Virus record (IMG/VR): IMGVR_UViG_3300010150_000023
Coordinates: 1 to 55,662 of that record
Strand: one strand, 5' to 3'
Length of the DNA stretch: 55,662 nucleotides
Origin: a virus
Shown here: piece by piece, positions 30,001 to 35,789 of the stretch
Layout: each line of letters starts with the position of its first letter
How positions within the stretch are numbered: position 1 is the stretch's first letter
The notes under the pieces: model-generated
Told to the model about the DNA's origin: nothing
The model's database searches: none
The model's input: only the letters and a program-made list of their open reading frames with translations
Made by a program: the position numbers and the translations under genes

Positions 30001-30639
30001 CAAGCAATTCAACTTACAGATGCAGAAGGTATTACACAGCCAAGTAAAGAACTAAACGTTCCAGGTGTATTATTTGTTAACGGAGAAAGAATTGAATACT
30101 TTGAAGTAGTTGGAAAAGAATTAAGACAACTACGTAGAGGTACATTAGGAACAGGACCTGCTGATACTTACCCTGCAGGAACAGAAATTATGGATCAAAG
30201 TAATTCTGAAACTATTCCTTATACAGACGAAATGGTAAGTTCAATAGCACTAGATGACGAAAGTACACAAATATTGCTAGATTGGATCCCTACTAAAGGG
30301 GTAGACGAGTTCGAAGTGTTTGTAGCAGGACGCAGACTACGTAAGAATTCAATCAGTATGTACCAAAATCAGGTAGTTGATGCTAATGGAATTGTAACAA
30401 CAGAGCTTATTGCTAAAGATAGCCCAGAAGGCGACATTACTTTAGCACCAGAGTTTACATTAAATATTACAGATTCATCAGCAACAGTAACACTTGTAGA
30501 CACTCCAGTAACAGGTACTAGGGTGGTTATAGTAAGAAAAATAGGAAAAACGTGGCAAACACCAGGGGAGCAGTTAAGATACGCAAATAATTCAATTGCT
30601 GAATTCATCCGCGAGGCAACAACTGACTTACCTAAATAA
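15016..30639 (+). CDS. Giant gp7-like baseplate/tail structural protein, 5,207 residues
   Basis: A single uninterrupted frame of 15.6 kb. The N-terminus (LLPKYFRTDANSKFLQATLD, then QLVQPGVAEKLNGYYGR) matches the start of large structural proteins that follow gp6 in marine T4-like phages, so it probably takes the place of T4 gp7 (1,032 residues). Internal modules visible: four carbohydrate-binding-like segments (near residues 1435, 1692, 2190 and 2975) of the form Trp/Tyr-Gly/Asp-VKY-FYR; FG-GAP-like beta-propeller repeats (about 2090-2180 and 3040-3290, for example DNGNLIVVSAPGTD); Gly-rich beta repeats (about 3676-3740 and 4025-4110, GTGFTNIPQVTI, GAGFTSIPTITI); and FIGDGSTVQFELS-type repeats (about 4330-4700). 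It shares late expression with gp6. The structural role is well supported; receptor binding is inference. Confidence 0.75.
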   Translation: MAYENNQSDFPLPVGGNEGSRKSENLLPKYFRTDANSKFLQATLDQLVQPGVAEKLNGYYGRQISKAYNADDNYVGDISTQRENYQFEPVTLIKDELDNVTFYKDYNDYLNQIKSFGGNTENQEVLNSQEYYAWQPHIDWDKFSNFREYYWLPYGPQTVRLAGQERGVESTVEVSLFNNVDNVAYKFSSDDLVNNPTLILYKGQTYTFDIDTIGTPITFKTKRTLESSFNYNDGVSAQGVEKGTVTFEVDVNAPEVLYYVAENDINNSGLIQIKDIDENTDIDVEKEILGKKKYKSSNGVQLSTGMKVSFAGFVTPEKYATGDWYVEGVGNNIKLVPESELSIPGSYSDNREVAFDTNAFDRLPFANANGYPATKDYIIVNRSSNDRNMWSRYNRWFHKNVIEESARINGQEINIDQNARATRPIIEFNANLKLFNFGTSTKSNVNVIDTFTKDIFSTVEGAVGYNIDGVDLVEGMRVLFTAEEDIRENGKIFKVKFITQKGRRQISLIEEPDTTPLENETVLALDGLEYKGRMFYYNGNTWNLTQEKTKVNQPPLFDLFDANGNSYGDASAYPNTTFTGNKVFSYRESTGNNDSQLGFPITYRSIENIGDIVFDFNLLNSEFTYTDTTFETITTSTDICTLQQYTTRSDYTSVNGWIKANVQSTQRVLRQYVANNNQTSFVVDVFDNSSSLDDLDIKVTVNNNLKFETIDYVFDKTDTNVIVRFNTALLKDDVVVFRCRSSATKNANGIYELPINLERNPLNNDITTFTLGEVNDHVTSIVQEVNDFFGIHPGPGNLRDIGNLSTFGRKFVQHSGPTNLALYHITDKSANIIKAIDFNRREYAKFKRLFIQTALGLGFDGTPKAHVDLIFAELNKNKTSNLPFYFSDMVPTGGARTITYDAIPGNIYYALNEIYDISVPSVKAVTVYLDDIQLVFGQDYTFNTDGFCEITKELTAGQVITINEYETTDGSYVPPTPTKLGLYPKFAPIKFIDNSYTEPTEVIQGHDGSITKAYGDFRDDLILEFEKRIYNNIRTNYNSDIIDIHDFIPGTYRNTTVTKENIDNVMLKDFASWLTNIDDVDYTAFDFYNRGNTFSYNYSSMQSPLDTALPGYWRGVYKQAYDTDRPHTHPWEMLGLTNMPDWWETVYGPAPYTSNNLLLWEDLEKGILAKPGVNKVVLEKYKRPGLTTHIPVNDLGQLLSPLDSGYAKNYVNGLTRASFVFGDEAPVETAWRRSSEYAFSLFKAWMLNQPTKIIGLGFDRLRTVRDNSNQIVYSTTSKRLRLVDLVFPNNSTTGSDSIRVFTSGFVNFIANYLASNVVSNYDTYQNNIANITNQVAFKVGGFTDKSKFNLLLDSRTPLNQGNVFVPEENYQVTLQTSSPIDVVTYSGVVIEKATAGYIIRGYDSSNPSFKYYNYVPNQNDPLVNVGGVSDSFIEWDSDQRYVADGVVKYQETFYRVTVGHTSTAIFDQSKFVKLPDLPVVGGRSAQFRTRFDSRFIKQLPYGTLLRTTQEVVDFLLGYGDYLQNAGFVFDNFNPTLEAVENWKLSAKEFMFWTLQNWDSGSLITVSPSAQRIEFSTSYAVVDDIFDPFYEYGLVSANGTKLRKEFVNILRTNENTFSLTVKNTADGIYALKLPLVQKEHVIVLDNETVFKDIIYDQEAGYRQERIRVLGYRTADWAGGLNIPGFIYDDAIVTTWQQWKDYAIGDAVKYKEFYYAAITKVSGSELFVDNQWYRLEEKPQSKLLTNLEYKTNQFGDFYDLDTDNFDVNQQEIAQHLIGYQKREYLANIINDDVSQYKFYQGMIADKGTKNVLTKLFDALSSADKESLEFYEEWAVRSGQYGASDGFEELEFLLDEEQFQLSPQPILLTETIPDDVSDLIYRQLPGSVFVAPNNYAHKPFPVKYVNDPALKTAGYVREEDVNYIVKSFDDILNIDHNAIQQGQYVWVTFDKNDWNVYKYTDTPCTITSALPVDNDAVLVLDRLTTLKVDDIVGLYDVTDEVQGFFKVKSVELNRITIALPEDVALTTEATGLTGILTTFISNRVTTLADANKFAESDIEFGETLWVDSITADGKGKWNVIKAGNSFDLDENLINPAESNISFGESIANDSANTVVAVGSPLDGDGKVYIYERQQDGSTTFGTLQPKQTLEPIANYSTTPGKFGQAMSMSPDGEYLVVTAPNSSNVKTAYKDEFNFATDYKLGSIVQYNGNLYKSRRTVKGRTDNIEFGTFDSASRWRSDLYKIHGTYDDVQLIALGDLPLVDVEIDHILVRAPLDAYEGSNIGDTLYLDWNELSLNYTPDVKPEIVNIELTNPVRLTTNSNHSLADGDQVILTDVPNDNLSFRPIAFPYLYDNSDINTPFDTVQQSSVKGIEGTKYYAKVLTNQQIELYSNEALTTKVNGTVGFVGTANIGGFNGYLNKVNKPFDNTFSGINKDFLSLNPHVIRRKVQEVFYILDPVNVPSVSAGDRVTTATGNADVVRVRNELGRLVIYADRKNGVFDESGTLFINDQFLVGSYTRPLADSVDRSTVLGGYWEIPLTTGFTPKDEQLTNTPTTDSGEGLVIVDVKNNYNPATLPGPDWTESTARLPYKSSVQNTLEHPVEVLASTSKAFKKETDLIRVLSHKSQGVAGNVTEVDVLDARFVVRLPKNVSDKAVSATADSTTPNPYVGVYLNDIPANGVLPDISDTGFGADPYAVINVDRRRPTDLWNGYIDYDVFAEVDLAPGDIIREGQSGASAEIAFIQRDLDKSRLYVKNVAGEFSFGSRYIDGLAPQSMWLYKQIGANLTRIGTTESRQLADEDIGYLAVFTHTTNLSIPPKLTFALNSITDEVADYETKFITGIEYQTWIEEYKPGLPRVTLEPSTENNDWAQVDNIPINVGRDASSYTKEGAYFVYQKDSTTGLYDLVSGYILPNRSNNRELGQRVKLIRDNNFYKLVINSKEPHTNDGTDGNGRLYFVLNGTSEFGTYNWSLGRDPNFKGEYNSISSYYQDQIVIYNDVFYKALTNLSNETFTPIKWQVIGSDIDFVGYLPNTSGLVIPGDDSSIINLSTSGYGEVFDISDNGRVLATVAKYDSGNKLVIYTLKDMHFQYVTEFTAPADSDSYGNSITVSDNGNLIVVSAPGTDARESQQGKVYVYKNVSGTYSLQQELNSPNAELVEGFGQTLGFDGNQLIVTGATSDILLDTTFDRYEQRDTTRNDYVNDPTKGFNIAQTTYDNGFTTFVKRVSDSGNVYVYENINDTLVFGQRLKYSNFNVKNFGKNVIVNNNTILVGLPALDVTGNIQGQVAVYIKDDIDSTWSVYREPVDSGDLNKFRGSFVYDTKQNTMLTRLDILDPILGKIPGTAEQELSYKTYYDPANYNVGFTNNKEQYIAWDDKNIGKLWWDLSTVKYIDYHQGSITYSQNTFNKLAEGASIDIYEWVESNILPSAWDSLAGTNRGTALGISGISKYGDTKYATREIYDSVGQVFTTKYYFWVKATKILPQIEGRNLTAYDIQNIITDPAGQKLRFVTVLGNDRFVLYNCNNLVSDTDVAINFRYWTIDNQDNNIHTEYQIITDGFESSKPKSNIEQKWFDSLIGTDKYGRAVPDPELSVKQKYGNLDRPRQSWFVNRKEALKQFIERVNRVLSKELAVDSLDLTKLSNKDPLPTVLSGMYDSAIDTEEELRFVGTVRAEQAVLEPVIIDGTVTKINVVTRGRGYKNVPKITINGTGSDLELTPVLNNIGAITSVIIVNGGTNYTDDLTLTVRRLSTLVRSDSTLGGKWSIYCWNSQTRNWTIDSQQSYDVSEFWNYKDWYASGYSELTSVDYLIDDYYELNIVDDQIGDIVKISSVGTGGWILLEKIVNVDTPDYSSGYKTVGRENGTLEFLSKLYTQDGGSLELRRILETIRDDLFIDELANEYNQLFFAGLRYVFTEQNYVDWAFKTSFIKAKHNVGELKEKTTYQNDNLPSFEKYIEEVKPYRTKVREYLSAYDKTDNTQSVVTDFELSPFYDTERGEIVSPQVQINDGVLSGINFDIDEYPQKHWVDNFTYSVEEIKIENGGTGFTNIPQVTITGGGGTGATASAYIGSGSVKNIVVTNSGAGFTSIPTITIDGVQDEGGLAPKVSIVLGNKKVRSLNVTQKFDRLSPNLEILNLPETEVFTSTGTELTLTLKFPMDLTRTNVRVFFNDTEALSSEYSFNNKELFSTNKTHIRNQGYITLTNAQLVGTIIKVEYNKDVSMLTAADRINLFYNASEGQLGKDLGQLMDGVDYGGVEVKSFEFGQDLGWDSKEWYTTSWDSYDENFDDESFVTTGPTFRFQLSKPLQEDTIYNVYVNATRVDDINYDGSTKTYIAGDGSTVLSLGNPNAIMLSITSDSTEYVVENGNYYIDIQNVEEWEEFFATSNPTITFRKSTSDGSFLPEGIGFDSLIEGGNLQYGTATGLDASDINLDGDGFVTPTTSKGPEELVPGQLHDTLDLKVYDRSADGGSLISTRNYTATDGQVDFDLDVLPHNIFSAIVKVNGKILQSEDVPGSDSSVVGTPEYTINFTDKKLTLRDALVAGDKVNVLSMAGSGERILDTDHFIGDGTTRTFVTSVIWADDIQSYINVDGANAQVSLFKTDSSYGDKAGLVGLDFVIPPNDNAFVYYSLFDTNEETIQRYSEVIIDRFIGDGSTVQFELSPEPASRLPLSHNIIVKVDDKILFPGYTQQWYITTAREYVLDRSQYPTSSLSPDAVDVYINGVKKVLLKDYRWNFNNSSVTLFDNVGETGDDLEIVITDSAEYEFSKNTLIGLPTVTGTFEPGETVEIGTGDSTVYTATVKSFTTGTGNLVVVGTVPGLSQAVDIDNSIPIVGLTSNATASSIVSITLVEAGDRLVLDSIPADGTQVDVYKFNRHELQDIQMETKTNVSRSILTVGTDDYYEFNRLTKGLVKLRAPAVDTAYLWISLNGIMLTPNVDYKLVKMDNYVQIDRPVKPNDKIQVIHFAADKASEKFGYRMFKDMLNRTHYKRLNQANVYFLAEPLSISDQAIQLTDAEGITQPSKELNVPGVLFVNGERIEYFEVVGKELRQLRRGTLGTGPADTYPAGTEIMDQSNSETIPYTDEMVSSIALDDESTQILLDWIPTKGVDEFEVFVAGRRLRKNSISMYQNQVVDANGIVTTELIAKDSPEGDITLAPEFTLNITDSSATVTLVDTPVTGTRVVIVRKIGKTWQTPGEQLRYANNSIAEFIREATTDLPK

Positions 30640-30643
30640 ATAC
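30636..30643 (+). promoter_or_regulatory. Late promoter motif at the end of the giant gene (ATAAATAC)
   Basis: ATAAATAC overlaps the stop codon of the giant protein and precedes a ribosome binding site (AGGAAG, 30650-30655) for the gene at 30661. It probably re-initiates late transcription for the tail-protein and fibre genes. Confidence 0.6.
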
Positions 30644-30660
30644 ACTAGCAGGAAGATAAA

Positions 30661-31278
30661 ATGACAGATACATTTAAAGATTTAAACGGAGTACTACTCC
30701 AAGGACATATCAAAATTAGTGATCCTGAGAGTGGCGAGATTCTTATTGATAAGCGTAATGCTATTCATTATGAGAACATGAGTTTGGCACTAGCGGAATC
30801 ACTAGCCAACGCAGGACAAGGGCCTATATACAAAATGGCATTTGGTAACGGCGGTACAGCAGTTGATCCAACAGGAATTATTACTTACTTAACTCCAAAC
30901 AGTACAGGTACAAATGCAAGTTTGTACAACCAAACGTTTGCTAAAGTAGTAGACGATCAAGCAGGAAACAATACAGATCCTGTAAGAAACAAAATAGAAA
31001 CAAGACACGTTAGTGGTACAAACTACACAGACATACTTGTTAGTTGTTTACTAGACTATGGTGAACCAAGTGGACAAGATGCATTTGATACTACAACAAA
31101 TACAGAAAACTTATATGTATTCGATGAGCTAGGACTAATAAGTGCTGGTGCAGGCGGTACAGACGGTAGACTTTTAACACACGTTATCTTCCATCCAGTA
31201 CAGAAATCGTTGAATAGACTTATTCAAATTGACTACACTGTAAGGGTACAGAGTTTAACTGGCTTTACAGAGGTATAA
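30661..31278 (+). CDS. Conserved T4-like tail/baseplate-associated protein of unknown function
   Basis: A 205-residue protein beginning DLNGVLLQGHIKISDPESGE, followed by KRNAIHYENMSLALAESLAN and a Gly-rich MAFGNGGTAVDPTGIITYL. The end, THVIFHPVQKSLNRLIQIDY, is beta-rich. I recognise this pattern from conserved virion-cluster genes of marine T4-like phages, always near baseplate or fibre genes, but I cannot assign a T4 gene number. T4 gp8 was compared from memory and does not match. It lies between the giant gp7-like gene and the fibres, so a wedge-to-fibre adaptor is possible. A second TAA follows the stop directly, and the next gene starts 3 bases later. Confidence 0.6.
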   Translation: MTDTFKDLNGVLLQGHIKISDPESGEILIDKRNAIHYENMSLALAESLANAGQGPIYKMAFGNGGTAVDPTGIITYLTPNSTGTNASLYNQTFAKVVDDQAGNNTDPVRNKIETRHVSGTNYTDILVSCLLDYGEPSGQDAFDTTTNTENLYVFDELGLISAGAGGTDGRLLTHVIFHPVQKSLNRLIQIDYTVRVQSLTGFTEV

Positions 31279-31281
31279 TAA

Positions 31282-33486
31282 ATGGCATACGCAATTAAAT
31301 ATTCCGATTTTGTTAATAAAGGCAGTATTACTGTTGAAGACAACACTATTAACCAAGAGACATCACTTAAATTACCAGGTCGTAATACTACAGCGTATGG
31401 CTCTAGTATTGCAGAAAACTTCTTACACTTACTAGAGAACTTTGCTAATAGTTCAAATCCAGGTAGTCCAGTAGAAGGTCAACTATGGTATGACAATAGT
31501 CCAGGTGTTGATCAGTTAAAACTATGGGACGGTAGTGCTTGGGTAGCGGCCGGCGGCCTTAAAAAAGCAAATATTGCTCCAGATGCAGAAACATCAGTTA
31601 TTGGTGACCTTTGGGTTGACACTGATAACCAACAATTATACCTATTTGCAGGTTCAGGTTGGCTATTAGTAGGTCCAGAGTTTGCAGAAGGACTAGCAAC
31701 TGGATCTAGACCAGACAAAGTTGTAGCGATTGACAACAACGAATACGATGTTGTGTTCATAGAAGTTAAAGGTAGCCCGGTTGCTGTTATAGCAAGTGAA
31801 GCATTTAATCCAAAAGCTACTATAGTAGGTTTTGAAAGTGGTATAAAACCAGGTGTAAACTTATCGGCAGCCAATGTAGGCGGCGATGGTGTACCACAGT
31901 TTAATGGTATTTCAGAAAAAGCATTAGGTTTAACAGTACCAGGCGCAACAACAGCACAAGATGTATTAATTACAGCGGCTAATGTTATGCGTAAAGACGC
32001 TATTAACATTACTAACTTTGCAATCAACGTTAAAAACTCAGAAGGTATTAGTGTTGGCGAAGGTAGTTTAGTAAAAATGCAAATGGACGGTAATGCAGGT
32101 ATTATTTCACATGCAGGACCAGGAGCAAACTTACAAATTAGAATGAATACAAGTTCTAATCAAGCAAATGCACCATTAGAGTCAATACTTACAGTTGATA
32201 GTACTAGAAAAGTTGGTATTAACAAGTCAGGACCTGAAGTTGCATTAGATGTAAGCGGTGTTATACAATCAGACAACCAAATACGTTCAACAAGTTTAAG
32301 TGAAAGTGCAACAATAAGCACAGGAAGTATTACTTCAACTGGCGGAATGGGCATTGCTAAGAATATTAATGTTGGTGGACAAGCAAAAGTAGCAGGTCCG
32401 TTAATAGTAGGTAGAGCTCCAGATAGTATTCCACTTACAAGTACAGACTTATCTGATATAGGTATTGATGATTTAAGAAATACTTACAATGTTGCGTTAT
32501 TACCAGATGAAAATAACCTAAGAACTATAGGTACACCAAACAAAGTGTTTGCTAGTATGTATGCTACAGAATTTGTAGGTAGTTTAAAAGGTGAAGTACA
32601 AGGTTCTGTATCAGGCAGAGCTGGACAAGCAGATAGATTGTCATCACCAACAGTATTCCAAATGACAGGCGATGTTGTTGCAAACAATATTTCTTTTGAT
32701 GGACAACAAGGTAGTGTAACATTTACTACAGCAGTTAGTAATAACTTTATTGCAAACAGACCTAGCGTAATAGGCGATGGTGCAAATGCTACTCCGGTTG
32801 CATCAGAAGAGAATGATGAATTTTTAGTTAACAAACCGTCGGGCGTATTTAAAATGCCTAGAGATAGAATACTAGCAGGAGTTAAAGCTATTGTACCAGT
32901 AGGTTCAATTATTCCTTATGCAGGTATTATTGATGATGTAAACATTCCTATTCCAGATGGTTGGTTAGTTTGTGACGGTACTAACTATTTGATTGCTGAC
33001 AAAACTGCTTTACATGCAATAGTACAATGGTCATTCAAATCAAAATCACAAATTGAAACAGAAACAGGCGACTCAGATGCATATTTTGCAGTACCAGACT
33101 TACGTGGTAGACTACCAATGGGTAAAGATAACATGGGTAGAGGTAGTGCAAATGTTACAGACAATGCGGCGGCAGATACTTTAGGTGCTTCCAGTGGTAC
33201 AGAAAAAGTAACACTAGGTGTTAGCAACTTACCAGAACACGAACATGATATGATAAATGATAGAGACGGTGGCGAAGGATCACAGTTTTATGCATTTAGT
33301 GATACATCATCTGTTGCTAACTTAGGCGCATCAGGTACAATAGAAAAGACAGACTTAGTTGGTACAGGAACAGGCGCATTATACGCAGGGTCAGGTGGTA
33401 TTGATACACAAAGTACATTAGGGCAACCGATAGATGTTATGAATCCATTCTTAACACTCAACTACTTAATTTACGCAGGGGAATAA
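31282..33486 (+). CDS. Tail fibre protein with C-terminal phage tail-collar domain
   Basis: A 734-residue fibre protein, first of three paralogues. Residues 1-135 are the shared attachment domain: SLKLPGRNTTAYGSSIAENF, LHLLENFAN, VEGQLWYDN, GDLWVDTDNQQLYLFAGSGW. The middle is beta-rich with the fibre motif TIGTPNKVFASMYATEF near 415. The C-terminus (about 535-734) is a tail-collar domain: VGSIIPYAGIIDD, IPDGWLVCDGTNYL, PDLRGRLPMGKDNMGRG, SNLPEHEHDM, the His-rich metal-coordinating pattern of T4 gp12-type receptor tips. It probably binds the host surface. It begins 3 bases after the preceding stop. Confidence 0.85.
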   Translation: MAYAIKYSDFVNKGSITVEDNTINQETSLKLPGRNTTAYGSSIAENFLHLLENFANSSNPGSPVEGQLWYDNSPGVDQLKLWDGSAWVAAGGLKKANIAPDAETSVIGDLWVDTDNQQLYLFAGSGWLLVGPEFAEGLATGSRPDKVVAIDNNEYDVVFIEVKGSPVAVIASEAFNPKATIVGFESGIKPGVNLSAANVGGDGVPQFNGISEKALGLTVPGATTAQDVLITAANVMRKDAINITNFAINVKNSEGISVGEGSLVKMQMDGNAGIISHAGPGANLQIRMNTSSNQANAPLESILTVDSTRKVGINKSGPEVALDVSGVIQSDNQIRSTSLSESATISTGSITSTGGMGIAKNINVGGQAKVAGPLIVGRAPDSIPLTSTDLSDIGIDDLRNTYNVALLPDENNLRTIGTPNKVFASMYATEFVGSLKGEVQGSVSGRAGQADRLSSPTVFQMTGDVVANNISFDGQQGSVTFTTAVSNNFIANRPSVIGDGANATPVASEENDEFLVNKPSGVFKMPRDRILAGVKAIVPVGSIIPYAGIIDDVNIPIPDGWLVCDGTNYLIADKTALHAIVQWSFKSKSQIETETGDSDAYFAVPDLRGRLPMGKDNMGRGSANVTDNAAADTLGASSGTEKVTLGVSNLPEHEHDMINDRDGGEGSQFYAFSDTSSVANLGASGTIEKTDLVGTGTGALYAGSGGIDTQSTLGQPIDVMNPFLTLNYLIYAGE

Positions 33487-33489
33487 TAG

Positions 33490-35733
33490 ATGGCTTATAA
33501 ACTAAACAAGACAGACGGAACGCTATTAACAGAACTAGTTGACGGCCAAATAGACACTACTAGTTCGGACATAACATTAATAGGACGTAACTACGTAGGG
33601 TTTGGTGAAGCGTTCAACGAAAACCTTATCAAGATACTAGAAAATTTTGCAAGTACAGCGGCACCAGCAACTCCTATTACAGGACAGTTATGGTACGATA
33701 AATCACAAGGTAGACTAAAAGTATATGATGGGACAGGTTTTAAATCAAATGGTCCTATAGTTAGTAACACACAACCACAAATGGTTGCAGGTGATATTTG
33801 GATAAACAATGCTACTAACCAAATGAAGTTCTTTGACGGTACAGGAGATCCTGTACTAGTTGGACCAATATATACAGATGCTCAAGGCAAGAGTGGATTT
33901 GAAGTTGATACAGTTAGAGATAAATCATCAGTTGACCATACACTAATTAAATTGTTTATTGGTGAAACTACAGTTGCTCTTATTAGTAACGATGAGTATA
34001 CTCCAACACTTGCAGAACAATCAAGACTAAATTACACACAAGATATCAAACGTGGCTTTAATATTATTGATGCTGATAATTTTAGATTCTATGGTGTTGC
34101 TGATTCATCTAACTCACTAATTACAGACCAAATTGATCCTGACACACAATTAAGAATTAGAAAAACAGCAGGACAGTTCCTAGCATCAGATGCTAACAGT
34201 ATTACAACTGGAACAATTTTTATTCAAAACTCCGGCGGTTTAACTATTGGACAATCAGGTGAAGCAAAGTTCCAAGCAACAGACGAACTTACAAGTATTG
34301 AGCTTACTGGTAAAGACGATAGATTTAGAATTAACTTATTAGGATCTACTGAATATGATGGATTTGTTTTAACTTCTAATAATAGAAGAGCTGGTATTAA
34401 TATGGACTTAGGTCAGTTACCAACTGCTACATTAGATGTTAATGGTGATGCACTTATTAGAGGTAACTTAACTATTGAAGGTTCAAGTACAACTATTGAA
34501 ACACAAAACTTAACAGTTGATGACTACAATATTGAACTAGGACATGCAGATACAGTAATAACACTTAATGCGGCTTTGGATGCTACTATTGCAGGACAAC
34601 TTACAGTAGGTGAAACTGTTACACAATCAAGCACACTAGCAACAGGTACTTTTAAAACTATTAGTTCAGACTTACTTACACTTACATTAGAGCCAACTAA
34701 CGGAACATTTAGTTCAGGCGCTGACACATTAACAGGCTCAGCAGTTGGTTTATTAAATCAAGAAAGCGGAGCAAATGCAGTAGTATCTAGCGTAGTACAA
34801 CGTAGTGACTCAACAGCAAATAATGCTGGTGTTATAATTAAAGGTGCTCCAAGTAATACAAATGCAAACGACAAATACCTTAAATGGCAAAATGATGGAA
34901 CTGAAGGTGACAACTGGCAAGTTAGTGATCATTTAAATCTTTATGATGGCAAAGCATACAAAATTAATAATGTTGTTATAGCACAAGAAAATGTTGGCGG
35001 AACATATCACGAATTAGGATCTGCTATTGAAGTAGCGTCAGGCTTGCGTGAAGTTGGTCAAATGGACAGAGTGCGTATACAGTCTTCTATGGAGATACGT
35101 GATAGCGGTGGTACTCCAATTATAGATACAACAGCTGGTCTTCAAATCAATAGTGGCGGAACAGTTGTGTTTAACAATGTAAAAATTACAGGTGTTGCTA
35201 CTACTAACTATGCTACAGGTGCAACAACTGATGTTGCAAACAAAGACTATGTAGATACACAAATGGAAAGTGATACTGTAGCACTAATAATAGATGTTAC
35301 AGATATGCCACAAACAGGTTTTTCAAGTTTAGATGAACAAGTTATTGACAGTATAAACTTTTTACATCCAGCGTCAGAAAAACGTATTAATACATATGCA
35401 AGAGTAATTACTACTTCGTTAAGAGGAGCAGTTAGTAACATTGCTATTGGGTCAAGTATTAGTACAACAAAGATTGGTGTAGATTTTTCAGACTTAAATG
35501 TTATTGAACCGTATGGTGTTGCACCAACAGCGGCAGGTCCAGCAAACCAGCAACTAATACAAGACATTGGATTTACAGGAACAACAACAGGTGATGTTAC
35601 GTTAAAGGCAGATGACGGCGCAACACCTACAGCAAATACAACTCGAGTTAAAAGATTCTTTAAAGTAGAGGATGTAGGCGGAACAAAGACATGGGTAACT
35701 TCTGCTACGGGTCCAAACGGTGAAACTCCGTAA
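33490..35733 (+). CDS. Tail fibre protein, second paralogue
   Basis: A 747-residue paralogue sharing the N-terminal domain with the genes on either side: SSDITLIGRNYVGFGEAFNE, LIKILENFA, ITGQLWYDKSQGRLKVYDG and AGDIWINNATNQMKFFDGTG. The rest is a beta-structured shaft with repeated GNLTIEGSSTTIETQNLTVD-type motifs and a late KDYVDTQM segment (near 590), which often marks trimer-forming fibre regions. No tail-collar or autoproteolytic tip is visible. It starts 3 bases after the previous stop and is followed by a gap with a late promoter. It may form a heteromeric or alternative fibre with its neighbours. Confidence 0.8.
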   Translation: MAYKLNKTDGTLLTELVDGQIDTTSSDITLIGRNYVGFGEAFNENLIKILENFASTAAPATPITGQLWYDKSQGRLKVYDGTGFKSNGPIVSNTQPQMVAGDIWINNATNQMKFFDGTGDPVLVGPIYTDAQGKSGFEVDTVRDKSSVDHTLIKLFIGETTVALISNDEYTPTLAEQSRLNYTQDIKRGFNIIDADNFRFYGVADSSNSLITDQIDPDTQLRIRKTAGQFLASDANSITTGTIFIQNSGGLTIGQSGEAKFQATDELTSIELTGKDDRFRINLLGSTEYDGFVLTSNNRRAGINMDLGQLPTATLDVNGDALIRGNLTIEGSSTTIETQNLTVDDYNIELGHADTVITLNAALDATIAGQLTVGETVTQSSTLATGTFKTISSDLLTLTLEPTNGTFSSGADTLTGSAVGLLNQESGANAVVSSVVQRSDSTANNAGVIIKGAPSNTNANDKYLKWQNDGTEGDNWQVSDHLNLYDGKAYKINNVVIAQENVGGTYHELGSAIEVASGLREVGQMDRVRIQSSMEIRDSGGTPIIDTTAGLQINSGGTVVFNNVKITGVATTNYATGATTDVANKDYVDTQMESDTVALIIDVTDMPQTGFSSLDEQVIDSINFLHPASEKRINTYARVITTSLRGAVSNIAIGSSISTTKIGVDFSDLNVIEPYGVAPTAAGPANQQLIQDIGFTGTTTGDVTLKADDGATPTANTTRVKRFFKVEDVGGTKTWVTSATGPNGETP

Positions 35734-35750
35734 GAACATTAACAGGGAAA

Positions 35751-35772
35751 TACGATAAATACTATTATCGTA
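35751..35772 (+). promoter_or_regulatory. Late promoter GATAAATACT inside an 8-bp inverted repeat
   Basis: GATAAATACT at 35754-35763 matches the late motif exactly as on the minus strand at 40171-40162. It is enclosed by a perfect inverted repeat, TACGATAA (35751-35758) and TTATCGTA (35765-35772), with a 6-base loop. AGGGGA follows as ribosome binding site before the ATG at 35790. Confidence 0.65.
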
Positions 35773-35789
35773 ATAGGGGATATTAACGA

